Source of the DNA: Tetrahymena thermophila SB210
Lineage: Eukaryota > Ciliophora > Oligohymenophorea > Hymenostomatida > Tetrahymenidae
Reading direction: 5' to 3'
DNA length: 64,000 bases
Assembly: GCF_000189635.1 (NCBI RefSeq)
Contig: NW_002476484.1
Span: forward strand, 1 to 64,000
Shown here: one piece after another, positions 40,377-51,856 of the stretch
How the letters are laid out: every line of letters starts with the position of its first letter
Numbering within the stretch: the first letter of the stretch is position 1
Translations under genes and position numbers: made by a program
Notes under the pieces: generated by a model
Told to the model about the DNA's origin: nothing
The model's input: the letters and a program-made list of their open reading frames with translations, nothing else
Database searches by the model: none

Positions 40377-41536
40377 TTTTGTACAAGTTTAATATCTACT
40401 TCTATTTTGTAATTAGATTAAATTTTGATTATAGCTTACTTATTAATTAAGGAATTTGCTTTCAATTTATTAAACCAACTCACAAAAAAGTATTTATTTC
40501 AATACCGCTAAAGTTAGTTACTTTTGCAATATTATTGTAAAACAATAGCCAATAAAAATACGTTTAGTTTTTTCCTCTTTGTGAACTGAAATTTATACGA
40601 AAATAAAGATACTTACAAGCTTTCCTAATATTTTACGATTTAATATAACCAGCAATATTATGTACTCAAATAAGAATGTTTGTAATAAATATTCTATTTC
40701 GCATAATTTTTAGTTCTTTTAATTAAAAAGATATGATTTGATTAGTTCTAATTAGTCTATTAATAATATTTATATAGCTTCTATTATATAAGAGGAAAAG
40801 TGTGGTCTGGCGATTGATTTTTTAGACTAGCTTTTTAAAACAAATTTATAACATTTTATTATAAATTTGTTTTAAAAAGCTAGTCTAAAAAATCAATCGC
40901 CAGACCACACTTTTCCTCTTATATTCTATTAAATTAAAATTATTGCTAATCAAATTCACTCTCTTTTATTTATTTATTTAAAGAACTATAAATTACAGCT
41001 ATCATAAGATTTTTTATTTAATAACATACAATTGACTAAATTTTTACATCATTAATTTCTTTTTTTTAAATATTCAAAAATATTATAAAAAGTTAACAAA
41101 TAATTTTAATATGTTATGATAACATGTATAATATAAATATTAAATTTATTTAAACAATTAAGACAATTAAGCAAGAATAATTTGATAGAAATAAGTTAAT
41201 ATTAAAATTTTTTAGTGTATTTAATAAATTTATTCAAAAATGATAAATAAATCCAATATAATTGAAAATCAAAATTCAACAATATTATTTAAACTGTATT
41301 TGGTATTATGCAATTTAAATCAATGATTTGTCCATTTTAGATAAATTAAAACTTTTTGGCACAAATTTTTTTAAAGTCAATTTTTTTGGTATTTATTTAT
41401 TTTTTCGTTTTGAATGAGGTAAAGTTAGTTGATTTATTGTAATTATTAAAATTTAATTAATATAAATTGTATCTATCAATACTTTTATAAAAAAAAGTAA
41501 ATTTATTTAAATTTTAGCGAATATTTACTGTTAAAA
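40377..41536. other. Divergent intergenic region with large hairpin
   Basis: AT-rich DNA between divergent genes, carrying a perfect inverted repeat (40786-40924). Outside the hairpin no frame or RNA gene was seen. Confidence 0.65.
40786..40924. repeat. Perfect inverted repeat, 66-bp arms
   Basis: The left arm 40786-40851 is exactly the reverse complement of the right arm 40859-40924, with a 7-base spacer. The outer half of each arm is more GC-rich than its surroundings (it contains GTGTGGTCTGGCGATTGA). The arms have no mismatch, which suggests recent origin or ongoing correction. It could be a foldback element, a hairpin RNA source, or a cruciform. No flanking target duplication was identified with confidence. 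Confidence 0.95.
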
Positions 41537-42346
41537 ATGAATACTTTAGAAGAAAGCGTTGACCAAAGAAAAAACGATTAGCAAAATTAAAATAAGGAAG
41601 TTACTAAAAATGGTCTCTGTAAGTAATATATACACGGATAATGCTAAAGGGCTTAATGTCCTTATTCTCATGACGATAGCAAAATTAAAAGATGCACAAA
41701 ATTTTAATAAAATTCTCATTGCAAATTTGGAGATTAATGTGATTTTTCTCACAAAGCTGATCCTAACAAAAGCTAAGTAAGAAGATTACTTAATATTTTA
41801 TTGAATTTAATAATTATAAAAAAATTTAATTTATAGCAATAGCAAATTTGCGGTCATTTCTTATAAGGTTAGTGCAGATTCGGAGATAGTTGCTAAAATA
41901 AGCATGTCTACTTGAGATGTGTTTCCTTTGATTAAGGATTTTGTCCTCAAGGTCCTGATTGCCAATTTGTACATGTTACATTAAAATTATGCAAAGATTA
42001 TGTATATGGATATTGTCCTAAGGGAAATAAGTGTGATAAGGTATAAAGAATTAATTTTTTATTTATATTCTTCTGATTTTCAAATAATTTTCTATTAAAT
42101 TAGGCCCATCCAAAAGCATTTAGTCCAATAGATTTAGAGTTTTATTAGCAGCAATATTAAAGAGAATAATTAATTTAATGTCATTTATGTTAAGAAATTG
42201 GACATAAAAAAACTTAGTGCTTTTTCTCAAGAGAAATAGATCCTAATAAAACCATATTATGTGGATTATGCGAACAAAACCATAAGCTTAGTTATTACTG
42301 TGCGCAAAGAAGAGTTCCAATTTTTAATAATCAAGCAAATCAATGA
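41537..42346 (+). CDS. CPSF4: Five-CCCH zinc finger protein, CPSF30/Yth1-like
   Basis: Probable pre-mRNA 3'-end processing factor, binding RNA in the nucleus. Three exons (introns about 41779-41837 and 42041-42104) encode about 230 residues. In order they carry CX7CX4CX3H (from C28), CX8CX5CX3H, and three CX7CX5CX3H fingers. After the second intron comes a CX2CX4HX4C zinc knuckle (CHLCQEIGHKKTQC) and a second knuckle-like CX2CX3HX5C (CGLCEQNHKLSYYC). Five tandem CCCH fingers followed by one or two zinc knuckles is the layout of CPSF30. The last finger is completed across intron 2, with its His in the third exon. Other CCCH proteins cannot be excluded, but the count and order favour CPSF30. 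The ATG context is AAAAATGAAT and no upstream in-frame ATG is near. Confidence 0.78.
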
Positions 42347-43109
42347 ATGAATGATTTTTATGTAATTTAAAATACTTCAATAAATTAATTAGCTACCAAA
42401 AATACTCACACATACACAAACAAACATACAAAAAAACAAATAAAAATTATCATGCATTTAGAAATTAATTACTCTATTTCAAACTTAAATTAAATTAATT
42501 ATTTTAAAATTAAAAATAATGTTTTATAAAGAATAAATAATATATTTTTGTATATTCTAGTAATCAATTATTCATTCTTGCTTATTTTTTAAGAAAACTA
42601 TATTTTAAATTATTGAATAGTTTATATAACAAAAATAAATTCCTTATTATATTAATTACCGCAAATAAATAAGGCTTTAAATTTATATATTTCTCAAAAA
42701 AAAAAATTTTTTTCAATTTTGGTCAATAAAAAATATGTATGCATATATAAAAACAACAAAAGATAGATAAAGAGAATTTAAATTATATTTTAATTTACTA
42801 ATTTTTATTATAATTATTATTACTTGAGAAATATTTTATAATATTGAATTATAAAACCAGAGATTATTACATTTAATCTTTATAAGAAAATTTAGCTTGT
42901 TTATTTTACAAATGCTTAGCTATATTTAATAAATAACTTTTAAATTTATTGATTGACCTTCTTGAGTTATTTATTAATTAGGTTTCATAAATTTAAAGAT
43001 TTATTTAGTAATGAATGAATGAAAGAAGATGAGTAGATTTTAAAATTAAATTTTTTAAATAAATAATGAGTGTATTTTTGAAACGACTTAGGTTTATATT
43101 TGGTTTTCT
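42347..43109. other. Convergent intergenic region
   Basis: AT-rich DNA between the CPSF30-like gene and a converging membrane-protein gene. There is a short ACAAACA-rich tract near 42400. Nothing else was seen. Confidence 0.6.
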
Positions 43110-44288
43110 TCATGTGTTATTTGCAGCATCTTAACTATCTAAAAATGGAGTGGGAATGTAATTTTGCATTTCTAAAGAGTGAGTTTCTCTTGTGTCTATT
43201 TTATATTAATTTTATCTTTACAAAGTTATTAAATAATAAATATTATCAACTTTAACCAATTTCTATTCTGTGATAAAGGGAATACCCATATGAAATCAAT
43301 TCGCAAAGAAGTAAGTCCTTTTGTTATTCATTTTTTTAAGTTTATTGAATGAGAAAATTAAAATTACTATAACTATAATCCAGCTATCATCTGATTAATC
43401 GTCAGCTCTAATTTCAAAGGCATAAATGTAATAATAGGATATTCTAAGACCGTAGCAAAGCCCAAGAACAATTGCAAACTCTTAGGTCTATTGTTTATAA
43501 TTAAGAATATTATTAACTTATTGTTTCTTGCATTATTTATATTGTTTGTTTTACCTTATTTTTAACTTTTACTAATTCTTACATATTTTGATAATCGCTT
43601 AAGTTAGTAATCTACGTTATTTATTTATTTATCATTAAAAGATGTTTGCTTAGTTAGAAACTAGAAAATAAGTAAAGGTATAAACAAATTTACCATTTTA
43701 CAAATATTAAATGCAAAAAAGATAAGTGAACATATTGTTATAACTAGATGTGTTGCAACTATAATCAATCCGTTTGAAAAGAAGTTTACATGATCTTGCC
43801 TAAATAATCCATCTATTACTGCTACTCCAAATATTCCGTATATAATTTTCGATGAGAAATCATATGTTATGTTAAAGCATTTTTGCCAATCTCCACCATA
43901 ACCTTGAAAATAAAGGTTGCAAAAGAATTGAAGTATTTAAACAAATGCATGATTCCACACGAAACAAGGACAGAGATAAACAAATCTCCTGAAAACTAAA
44001 GTAAAATCCTAGGAGAATAATAATGGATTGAAAAGAAGTATAAAAACAGAAAGACTTCTAGCTTTTTTTAGTTTATGAAATAAAAGACATTAATTAAAAT
44101 AAAATTATTTGCAAATGGAATATTAAAATTTTCTAAATAAATCATTTCTAAATTGAATTGATTATTCTATGTAAATTTTAAAGTTATATTTATCTATTTT
44201 GTAATACATATTCCGCTCTTTAAACTCCAGATGTAGAATTAGGTTTTAAATATATCTGTTGTCCTTGAAGCATGGTGTTTAGATTCAT
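43110..44288 (-). CDS. Small membrane protein, unrecognised
   Basis: The first exon begins at ATG 44288 (MNLNTMLQGQQIYLKPNSTS). A central exon (about 43690-44080) encodes hydrophobic segments (SLSVFILLFNPLLF, ILQFFCNLYF, IIYGIFGVAVIDGLF and LIIVATHLVITICSLIFFAF) around a Cys/Gly-rich loop (YFQGYGGDWQKCFNITYDF). A further exon (about 43395-43495, LFLGFATVLEYPIITFM) and a final exon ending at TGA 43110 (YIPTPFLDSQDAANNT) follow. About four to five membrane passes are likely. The small exons between 43500 and 43680 are uncertain. No family was recognised. Confidence 0.68.
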
Positions 44289-45686
44289 ATTCTATCTTCT
44301 TCTTCAAATTATATAGAATAAGCACGATAAAACAAATTAATTCTATTCCTAAAAAGCTATTTTAATTTACAAATACTAATCAATACAACTCATTTTTGCG
44401 CAGTTTTACTAATTAATATCCAATTTATTATTCATATTATAGCACTATGCTATTATGAATATCAAATTGATATATTCAGAATAAAAATTCTAATTTACAA
44501 TCTCTCATCTGAATTATCTTCTTTCTATAACTATTCTGGATCTTATTAACTCATCCTATTAACCAGCTAAAAAAATGCTTTTAATCTTTTTGAAAAACTA
44601 AACTTTTATATGTTTTGAAATTTATTTTTTATACTATACAGAATTTAAAAAGATATATAAAAAATATTTAATTATTTTATATGTATGTAGGTAGGTGATT
44701 TCTATCTACAAAATATTATAGATAAGTAATTATATAAATTTTACTATCAATATTTAACTCCTCATTCTTTTAAATTAAATATTTTTATGAGGTAGATCTA
44801 TCTATCTCTTAAATATATCATTCATATCATTTGATTGATTACCATAATTTAACTATTCTATACATCATCAATGGTTGTTTTTTTAACTATAATTTTTTTT
44901 ATGTTTCATATCAACAGCAAAATTAATGAAATTAAAATTTTTATTTAACCTAAAAGATTTCATTACAAACAGATTAATTAATTTTAATGTTAACTTTAAA
45001 TACAGCTTCATCTAAAAATTATTATTGTTTAAATAGCTTTTTAAATTATTATATAAAAAATATTTAATTATTTGACATATATGTAGGTAGGTAGGTGATT
45101 TCTATCTACAAAATCTTATAGATAAGTAATTATATAAATTTTACTATCAATATTTAACTCCTCATTCTTTTAAATTAAATATTTTTATGAGGTAGATCTA
45201 TCTATATCTTAAGTAAAACGTTCAATTCATTTGATTGATTACCATAATTTAACTATTCTATACATCATCAATGGTTGTTTTTTTAACTATAATTTTTTTT
45301 ATGTTTCATATCAACAGCAAAATTAATGAAATTAAAATTTTTATTTAACCTAAAAGATTTCATTACAAACAGTGTAATTAATTTTAATGTTAACTTTAAA
45401 TACAGCTTCATCTAAAAATTATTATTGTTTAAATCGTTTTTTAAATTATTTCAAAAGATTTTACATTTATTATATTAAAATAAATAACTAAAATATAATT
45501 TTATTTTAGATAATGTAATTATAATAAATAAATCCAATATTATTTACAAATTTTTGTAATTTTCATTACATTTTTAATTGATATATAAAAATGAAGAGCA
45601 ACAGAAAATAGGGAAGTAACATATTAATTAACACAGTATTTACTAAATATTTTAAAAAAGAAATTATAAAAAAAATATGAATTTAT
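44289..45686. other. Intergenic region with tandem duplication
   Basis: AT-rich DNA dominated by a 400-bp direct tandem duplication (44650-45450). No coding frame was seen in either copy. Confidence 0.65.
44650..45450. repeat. 400-bp tandem duplication
   Basis: Two adjacent copies, about 44650-45049 and 45050-45450, are nearly identical over almost their whole length, with a period of 400 bases (GTAGGTGATT at 44691 and 45091). The few differences include an extra GTAG unit and single changes. Noncoding in all frames. The high identity implies a recent duplication. Confidence 0.92.
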
Positions 45687-48600
45687 TCAATATTCTGAAA
45701 TCTATATATGATTTTAAAATATTTCTTAAATTATTTCAGTAATATCATATTTTATGATGTCTATAATACAGTTCTTGGAAGCTCTAAACTCTATAAGAAT
45801 ATCTGATTTAATATTATTTTCCATAGAATTAAACTGACTGCTTTGATGGTTTTAGTTCTTAATACCTGAAACACAAATAGCAATCGAGACACCATCCCAA
45901 GTTAAACCAAGCATTCCAACTGTTAAAAACCTTTAAGAATCTTCATCTACTGAATCTTCTTCATCTTTATTTTTATAATTGCTAAAATAAGGTGATGATG
46001 ATAATCTATTTGTCTGGCTGTTAACGTACTTAGATGCCCCTTTGAAGGCCATTCCTTCTAATATAACACAGGAAAATTTACTCTTTACTATAATTGGCCA
46101 TAGTTCTTTGAAAGAGATGTTGAGAGCGCCTTAAATTTAGTAAATGTTTCCTAAATCACTCCAAACATTGTGAAAAATATGCTTGCTAATGACATTTATG
46201 TAATTAGGTATGATAAAGTTGCTCATATTAACTTTGTAAGGCAAAGTCTTTAACCTAACTTCACCAACAAATACTTCGAATGAGATAAATTAAGATTCAA
46301 CAGTGTTTACATTCAAGCTAAAGCTTATATTTCTTACATTTAAGGGATTCAACTCCTCTAAGATATGCTGCTTTGGATTTGATTCTTAAGGAAAGATTGC
46401 AACACCGTTTGAATGAAGTACTCTGATTTTAATTTAATCTAGAATAAAATTTTATTTGACATTTGATATAATTTATAACAAAAAATTACCTATTTTGAAT
46501 TAAGTTTAGTTAAAGACTTTAAGATTAATTGAGAGAAGAGATTTATATACAAATGTGGAGTGAGATGCGTATATTTGAACACAATCAGCCAAACCTGAAA
46601 TCAACTTTGGAGAATTATTCATCTTATAATGGGCATTCATTTGATGCTCTGTCTGAATTTTAAGAAAAATAGAAGAAATAGTTTTCATTGGATTTTCTGA
46701 TTCTACAGAATCTGATATGAACATGCTTCTATTTTTACATATTTATTAGTTAAAGGAATTAAAAGCCAGATAAAGAAGATCTCGAGGATCTTATGACAAT
46801 TTTGTCTTTTTAATTGGCTCAAGATCAATATTTTCCAAGAATTCTTTAGAAATTGTGAAGCTCTCTTGAGGGTTTCTTTGATCATCATCTAAAATTTTTG
46901 CTTAAAGCGATTCTGAAAATTAACATATAGCAGCTATAAGCTACTAATAAGATCCTTTTTGTTTAGATAGTTCATTAAGATGGTTCCTAAAATCTTCTAA
47001 TAAATTTAGTATTAATCCCTTTATTTCAGGTGAACCAGTAATATTAGCAGAATTTTTACCATTTTATTGCTAAGTAGCAAAGTAATATAGACATGTAAAT
47101 ATGTATTCCAAGTGACTAAGATATTTATTAATTTCAGACAAGTTCATAGCATTGTCAAAATACTTTTCATAGAAAAATGAAGGAACATTTTTTTATATTA
47201 AAAATTATCTAAAGTCATTTAAGACTAAACTTGTATCTATTTTAGATGCCGCGAGAGTGCAAGCTTCTTTGTCTTGGTTTTTGCAGAGAAGAAACAAGCA
47301 TTTTAATTTAGGCAAGAAATTCATTTCATTAAGATTAACTCTCTTGATTAATTCCTCAATATGAGTAGATATTTATTTGCTATCTAAAAATGAAATGCAT
47401 TCTTCAAGCAAAATTAAAAATACATCGATTGCAAAAAAAATTGTTTTATTATAAATATCGCTTGTCGATTGTTTGCTAACATATTTCCAATCAATTATTC
47501 TATAGCTAACATCAATAACTTCAAGCATTATTTTATCTAAAAATCTATAATTTGGAGAGTCTTGCAAGTAGACTCTTGCATGAATTGCTGATATTGTTAA
47601 TCCAATTAGCAATTCCTCTTTTATCTGTAAATTACTATTATTGCTATTTGCATCTTAATTTTTATTGAGACCTATTTAATTTTGTTACTTAAAAAATTTA
47701 GAATTTAAATTTAAAATATACCTTCTTGATTAGCTTTTATTTTATTCAAAAACCAGGGCTAGGAAAACAAAGAAAAAATACAGCTTCTCTTCCCAAGAGC
47801 GAGCAGGTCCATAGATGCTTGAATCATATTGAGAAAACAAATGAGCATTAAAAAGAATCTGTTAAATTGGTGAGTAATATTGTAGCAAACAATTTCTAGA
47901 ACTTTCATTGAAATTGTGATTTTGGCAGTGTTGTTTAATTTACTTGCCAAAGCAGCTATGTTAATTAAAATAACATTGTACTCCTTTCTGTAGGTGTTTT
48001 TATCGACCATTTTAATAAAATGTAAAAATATATCCCAAGTTATTTGGCATCTTTTATGATAATCTAGCAGTGACAAATGGCTTTCTGACATATTTAATAG
48101 TCTAAATGTTGAGAGATATGCATTTGTTAGGACATCTAGCTCATGAGTTGCCATTAGAATATCTTGAATTAAATGCTTTTCGATTAGTTTTGGGAAGAAT
48201 TCGTTTAAGTTAAAGGTTGTTTTATATTTATTTTTAAATTTATATTCCTCCTTTAAAAATTAGCTTGAAATGGAGTCAATTTAATAGCCGTATAAGCTAT
48301 CAGTGAAAGTTAGCATAACTTCAATTAAATAAACGACTAGTTTGATAAGATGGCTCCTCAGTCTTACTTCATAACTAATAATCTTTTAGAGCAGACTTTC
48401 TATTCTTGAAACAAAATGATTTGTAATTCTAAGTATAAGCGGTTTTAGGATGTTTTAAACTGAGCCATTTCCATCAAAATAGTGGTCTATTGCGTTGAAA
48501 TCAGTGACATTATTCAAATATTCGTTAAATAAACTAATAAAAACCTTTTTAAATAAATTAAATTATAAATAAATATCTTTTTATTTTTATTGAATTTATT

Positions 48601-49329
48601 TTTGCTCGTCTTTGTAAATAAAACGTTTAAATAAATTTTCGAGTTTATAGAAGCTTTTTTATCAATAAAACCTTTCAAAAACTTCATCTTTTTTTCCATG
48701 AACTTAAAAATTTAAACTTGTTCTTCAATTTGTGTTTTATTGTTTTTCTGATAAAAAATAATCATTATTTTTTAAAAAAATGAAAACCAAAGTCATTAAT
48801 TAATTACTTCAATTGAATTTCTTGTGATATCTCTGACATTTTAAAAGATTTAATCTGCTATTGAAAGATAAATAATAATGATTTATTCTCTGCAGTCATC
48901 CTCACTTTGGAAATTTTTTAAATAGGCTTTAATTAAGAAATCATGCAAAATAGTCAATCTTTCATAATGAAACTCGCTATTCTTAAGTATTTCGAAGAAT
49001 TGCAATTAGTTATTTTTTAAAATTTCAAGGGCTTACTCGTGACCCATTAAGTACATTAATTTCATTGTATTTAGCTAAATTTCGACATCTTTGCTAACTA
49101 AATCCTAAGAGATTGTTGAAAAAATTGTGCTTAAATCTACGTTTTATAAACTTTTTAAGAGTGGATAGCACAACAATTTTGTTATGCGGTGAGGAGCTGA
49201 GTTGTACCACTCTATAATCTTCTCTGAATTTTTTTTAATATCAGCGCCAGAGCATATTTATTGCATCTCTGACTTGACAAAAAGCATGAATTTTTTAAAA
49301 TCAGACTCTGAAAATTAACTACTATCCAT
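45687..49329 (-). CDS. Large helical-repeat protein with C-terminal beta-like domain
   Basis: ATG 49329 (MDSSQFSESDFKKFMLF) starts a long mostly helical protein of roughly 1,000 residues. Its Leu/Ile-rich amphipathic helices resemble HEAT or armadillo solenoids, for example around 47760-48150 and 47370-47610. The last about 230 residues (45690-46440) change character to alternating short hydrophobic runs (FISFEVFVGEVRLKTLPYKV and ISFKELWPIIVKSKFSCVIL), interrupted by an acidic loop. This resembles the appendage end of an adaptor-complex large chain. Introns lie near 46445-46495, 47660-47720, 48540-48700 and 48770-48810. A vesicle-adaptor or related trafficking role is possible, but no diagnostic motif was found. 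No TGA was seen inside the exons read. Confidence 0.72.
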
Positions 49330-51856
49330 TTTGCTACAAATTTATATGTAAGTAAAATAAAGACTGTTTGCATTTAATATTTTTATCAAAAGATTAAAAC
49401 ACTAAAAAAAGTAATAGAAGTGATTGATAGAATCTTAAATGAATCTATTTTTATTTTTTTTAAATATTTATTTTATTTTTTAAATTATTTTATCTTTTAA
49501 ATTTTTTAAAATTAGTTTTTAAGAAGTAATTTTTTAAAAAAAATAAAAAAAATATTTTGAATTTATTTTAAAATTAATCTAACAAAAAACAAACTTTTTC
49601 TCACATCAATTTAAATTGCTTAACAATTTGCCTTACAAATTTGTAATTTGTTATCTTAGAGGAAAACTATTTTATTTATTTATTTGCTTTAATATAAAAT
49701 AAAGCATTTATTTTTTAACATTATAATAAAGTTAAATTATATTTGACAATGAATGTGTTAAATTTTATTATTTTAGGATTTGAAGAAAATAAATGAATGA
49801 ATGAGTGAGTGAGTGAATGATATTTACTCCTTAGAAGACAGGAAAAATTTAATTTTAACAAATTTCATGTTTTTTTCAACAAATTTACTAATGATGGTAG
49901 ATTTTTAAAACAAAAAATATTAAATAAATTGTTAAAATGTAACTTTTTAGCTTAAATAGATATTTAGGTTGATTAGTATTGCTCAAAATAAGATACTATT
50001 TTTCTTTTGATCTAATCTAAAAATGGCGTATCTCGTCTTATAGATGCCTCTATAAGAAAATTCTAAAGAGGATTTTTATTAATATCAAAGATATTTTCTC
50101 TTTAAATTTCCTTTACTCGACAACTAGAAAGAATTTTACTAAATCGCTTAAAGCATTTCATTTTAAAATTGATTAAAAAAGTGTAATATTTTTCTATATT
50201 ATTATTCATGCATTTATTCCGTTATTTTTGAAGTGATTTGATGATTTTCTCTTAGCATAAAAATTGTTAAAAGCATCTTCTTAAAAAAATGAAATGTTAC
50301 TTTTATTTTACAAATTGGATAAGTCTATTACATTCATATAATAATTATAAAAAAAAAATTTTTAATTGCTCGATTAATATTTTCTAAAAAGCGTCTTAAC
50401 TCAAAATGATAAAATAGTAAATGAATTTTAAAATAGCAAAGCCTAGCAATTTATGCTTTTGCTTTTTTTATAAAATAGTGATCTTTTAGAGTGTCTTCGC
50501 TATAAATATCTATTTGAGTAATTTTTAGCAAAATAAATATCTTTCTTTGAAAGTAAAATTATAAATTTGATGAATTCTTTTTGTGTCGAGTGTAACAACA
50601 AATCACATTATTAATTAAATTAGAATTTACATATAATTTTTGAAAATGAGAAAAAATAATCATTTATTTATATTGATTATAAATTTTTATTATTATAATA
50701 AAATTGCTTAATAATTTATAAAATTTTTGTCTGGTGAATATTTTTTGTTAAAAGACAAATGCAAAATACAAATTCTTGTCCCTCATTCAAATTTATTTTT
50801 ACATTTATTTATTAATCTATTCTTTTTTGCCATGAAAGAAGAGAATTGCAAGTATTTATTTATTTGTTTATTTTTTATAATTTTTATGAATTTCTTTTAG
50901 TTTTAATTTGATAAAGAGATATTTTTATTTTTCTTTGTAAAATAGAAGAAAACTATACTTGCTATTATTAGTTGCATGTTCGAGATTGACGAAAGTTAAG
51001 CCTCTTAAACACCCTAAATTTTATCATAGGTATAAATTAAGTTAATCCTTAAATCTTTAACTTAACATACTGAGATAAACTTTATTAGGTTTTTAATAGC
51101 CTTTAGAAAAGGATTTATTTGAGAGACGAATATAATTTAGAAAATGGTAATTACTTTATTTGTTGCTTTTTAGTTAATTATAAACTCTAAAACAACAACT
51201 CTTCCACTGTGGTTAAACTTTTTACGAATCAAATTAATATTTAATATGTGAATATTTTTTCATAGAAATTATAACCAGCCAGTTTATGAGAGAAAAATAA
51301 TTAAAACCAAAGGAAAATTTATAAATACCTAATTAATTTTTCAATCAATACCAATGTTACATTTCCCGTAGTATAAATAGTGTGTCTTAAAAAAGAAAGA
51401 AATTTTGTGTACAATTATTTGATTGAATGTGTTTCAACTTTAACAACTAATCAAATTGTATTTGCTTGTTTTTTTGCTTGATTTATTTTCTCTTTTCTCA
51501 ATTAATTTGATAGAAACAAACTCCCACTTTGCTTGTAAATTGAAAGAAATAAAAAGATTAAAAACCTGATCAATTCGAAGAAGAGATTGTCAGATATTAA
51601 TTCAACTAATAGTAATTTATATAGAGTTTAGTTAAGTACAACAACAAAATCAAGCAAAGAATAGCAAAGAATTTAAAAAGAAAAAAAACAAATATTTAAT
51701 TATTATAAAAATAAATAATTGGAACAAAAAATCAAATAAAAAATTTAGTGAAAAACAATCAATTAATCAATCAATCAATCAAGCATATCTTTCTTTTTCC
51801 AGATTGATTTCTACTTAAAATACTTTAAATTAAATAATTAATTGTTCTTTCTTCTA
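49330..51856. other. Long divergent intergenic region
   Basis: About 2.5 kb of AT-rich DNA between divergent genes, with simple-sequence tracts (GAATGA/GAGTGA near 49790-49820, CAAT/TCAA near 51755-51785). No substantial frame, tRNA or structured RNA was recognised. Confidence 0.6.

Noticed and set aside
41546-41780. Overlapping short frames on both strands at the CPSF30-like gene
   Set aside because: The +1 frame from ATG 41537 encodes two CCCH fingers and continues across introns. The others are shadows.
50960-51010. Possible tRNA-like or Pol III B-box sequence (GTTCGAGATT)
   Set aside because: No matching A box or cloverleaf pairing could be drawn around it.
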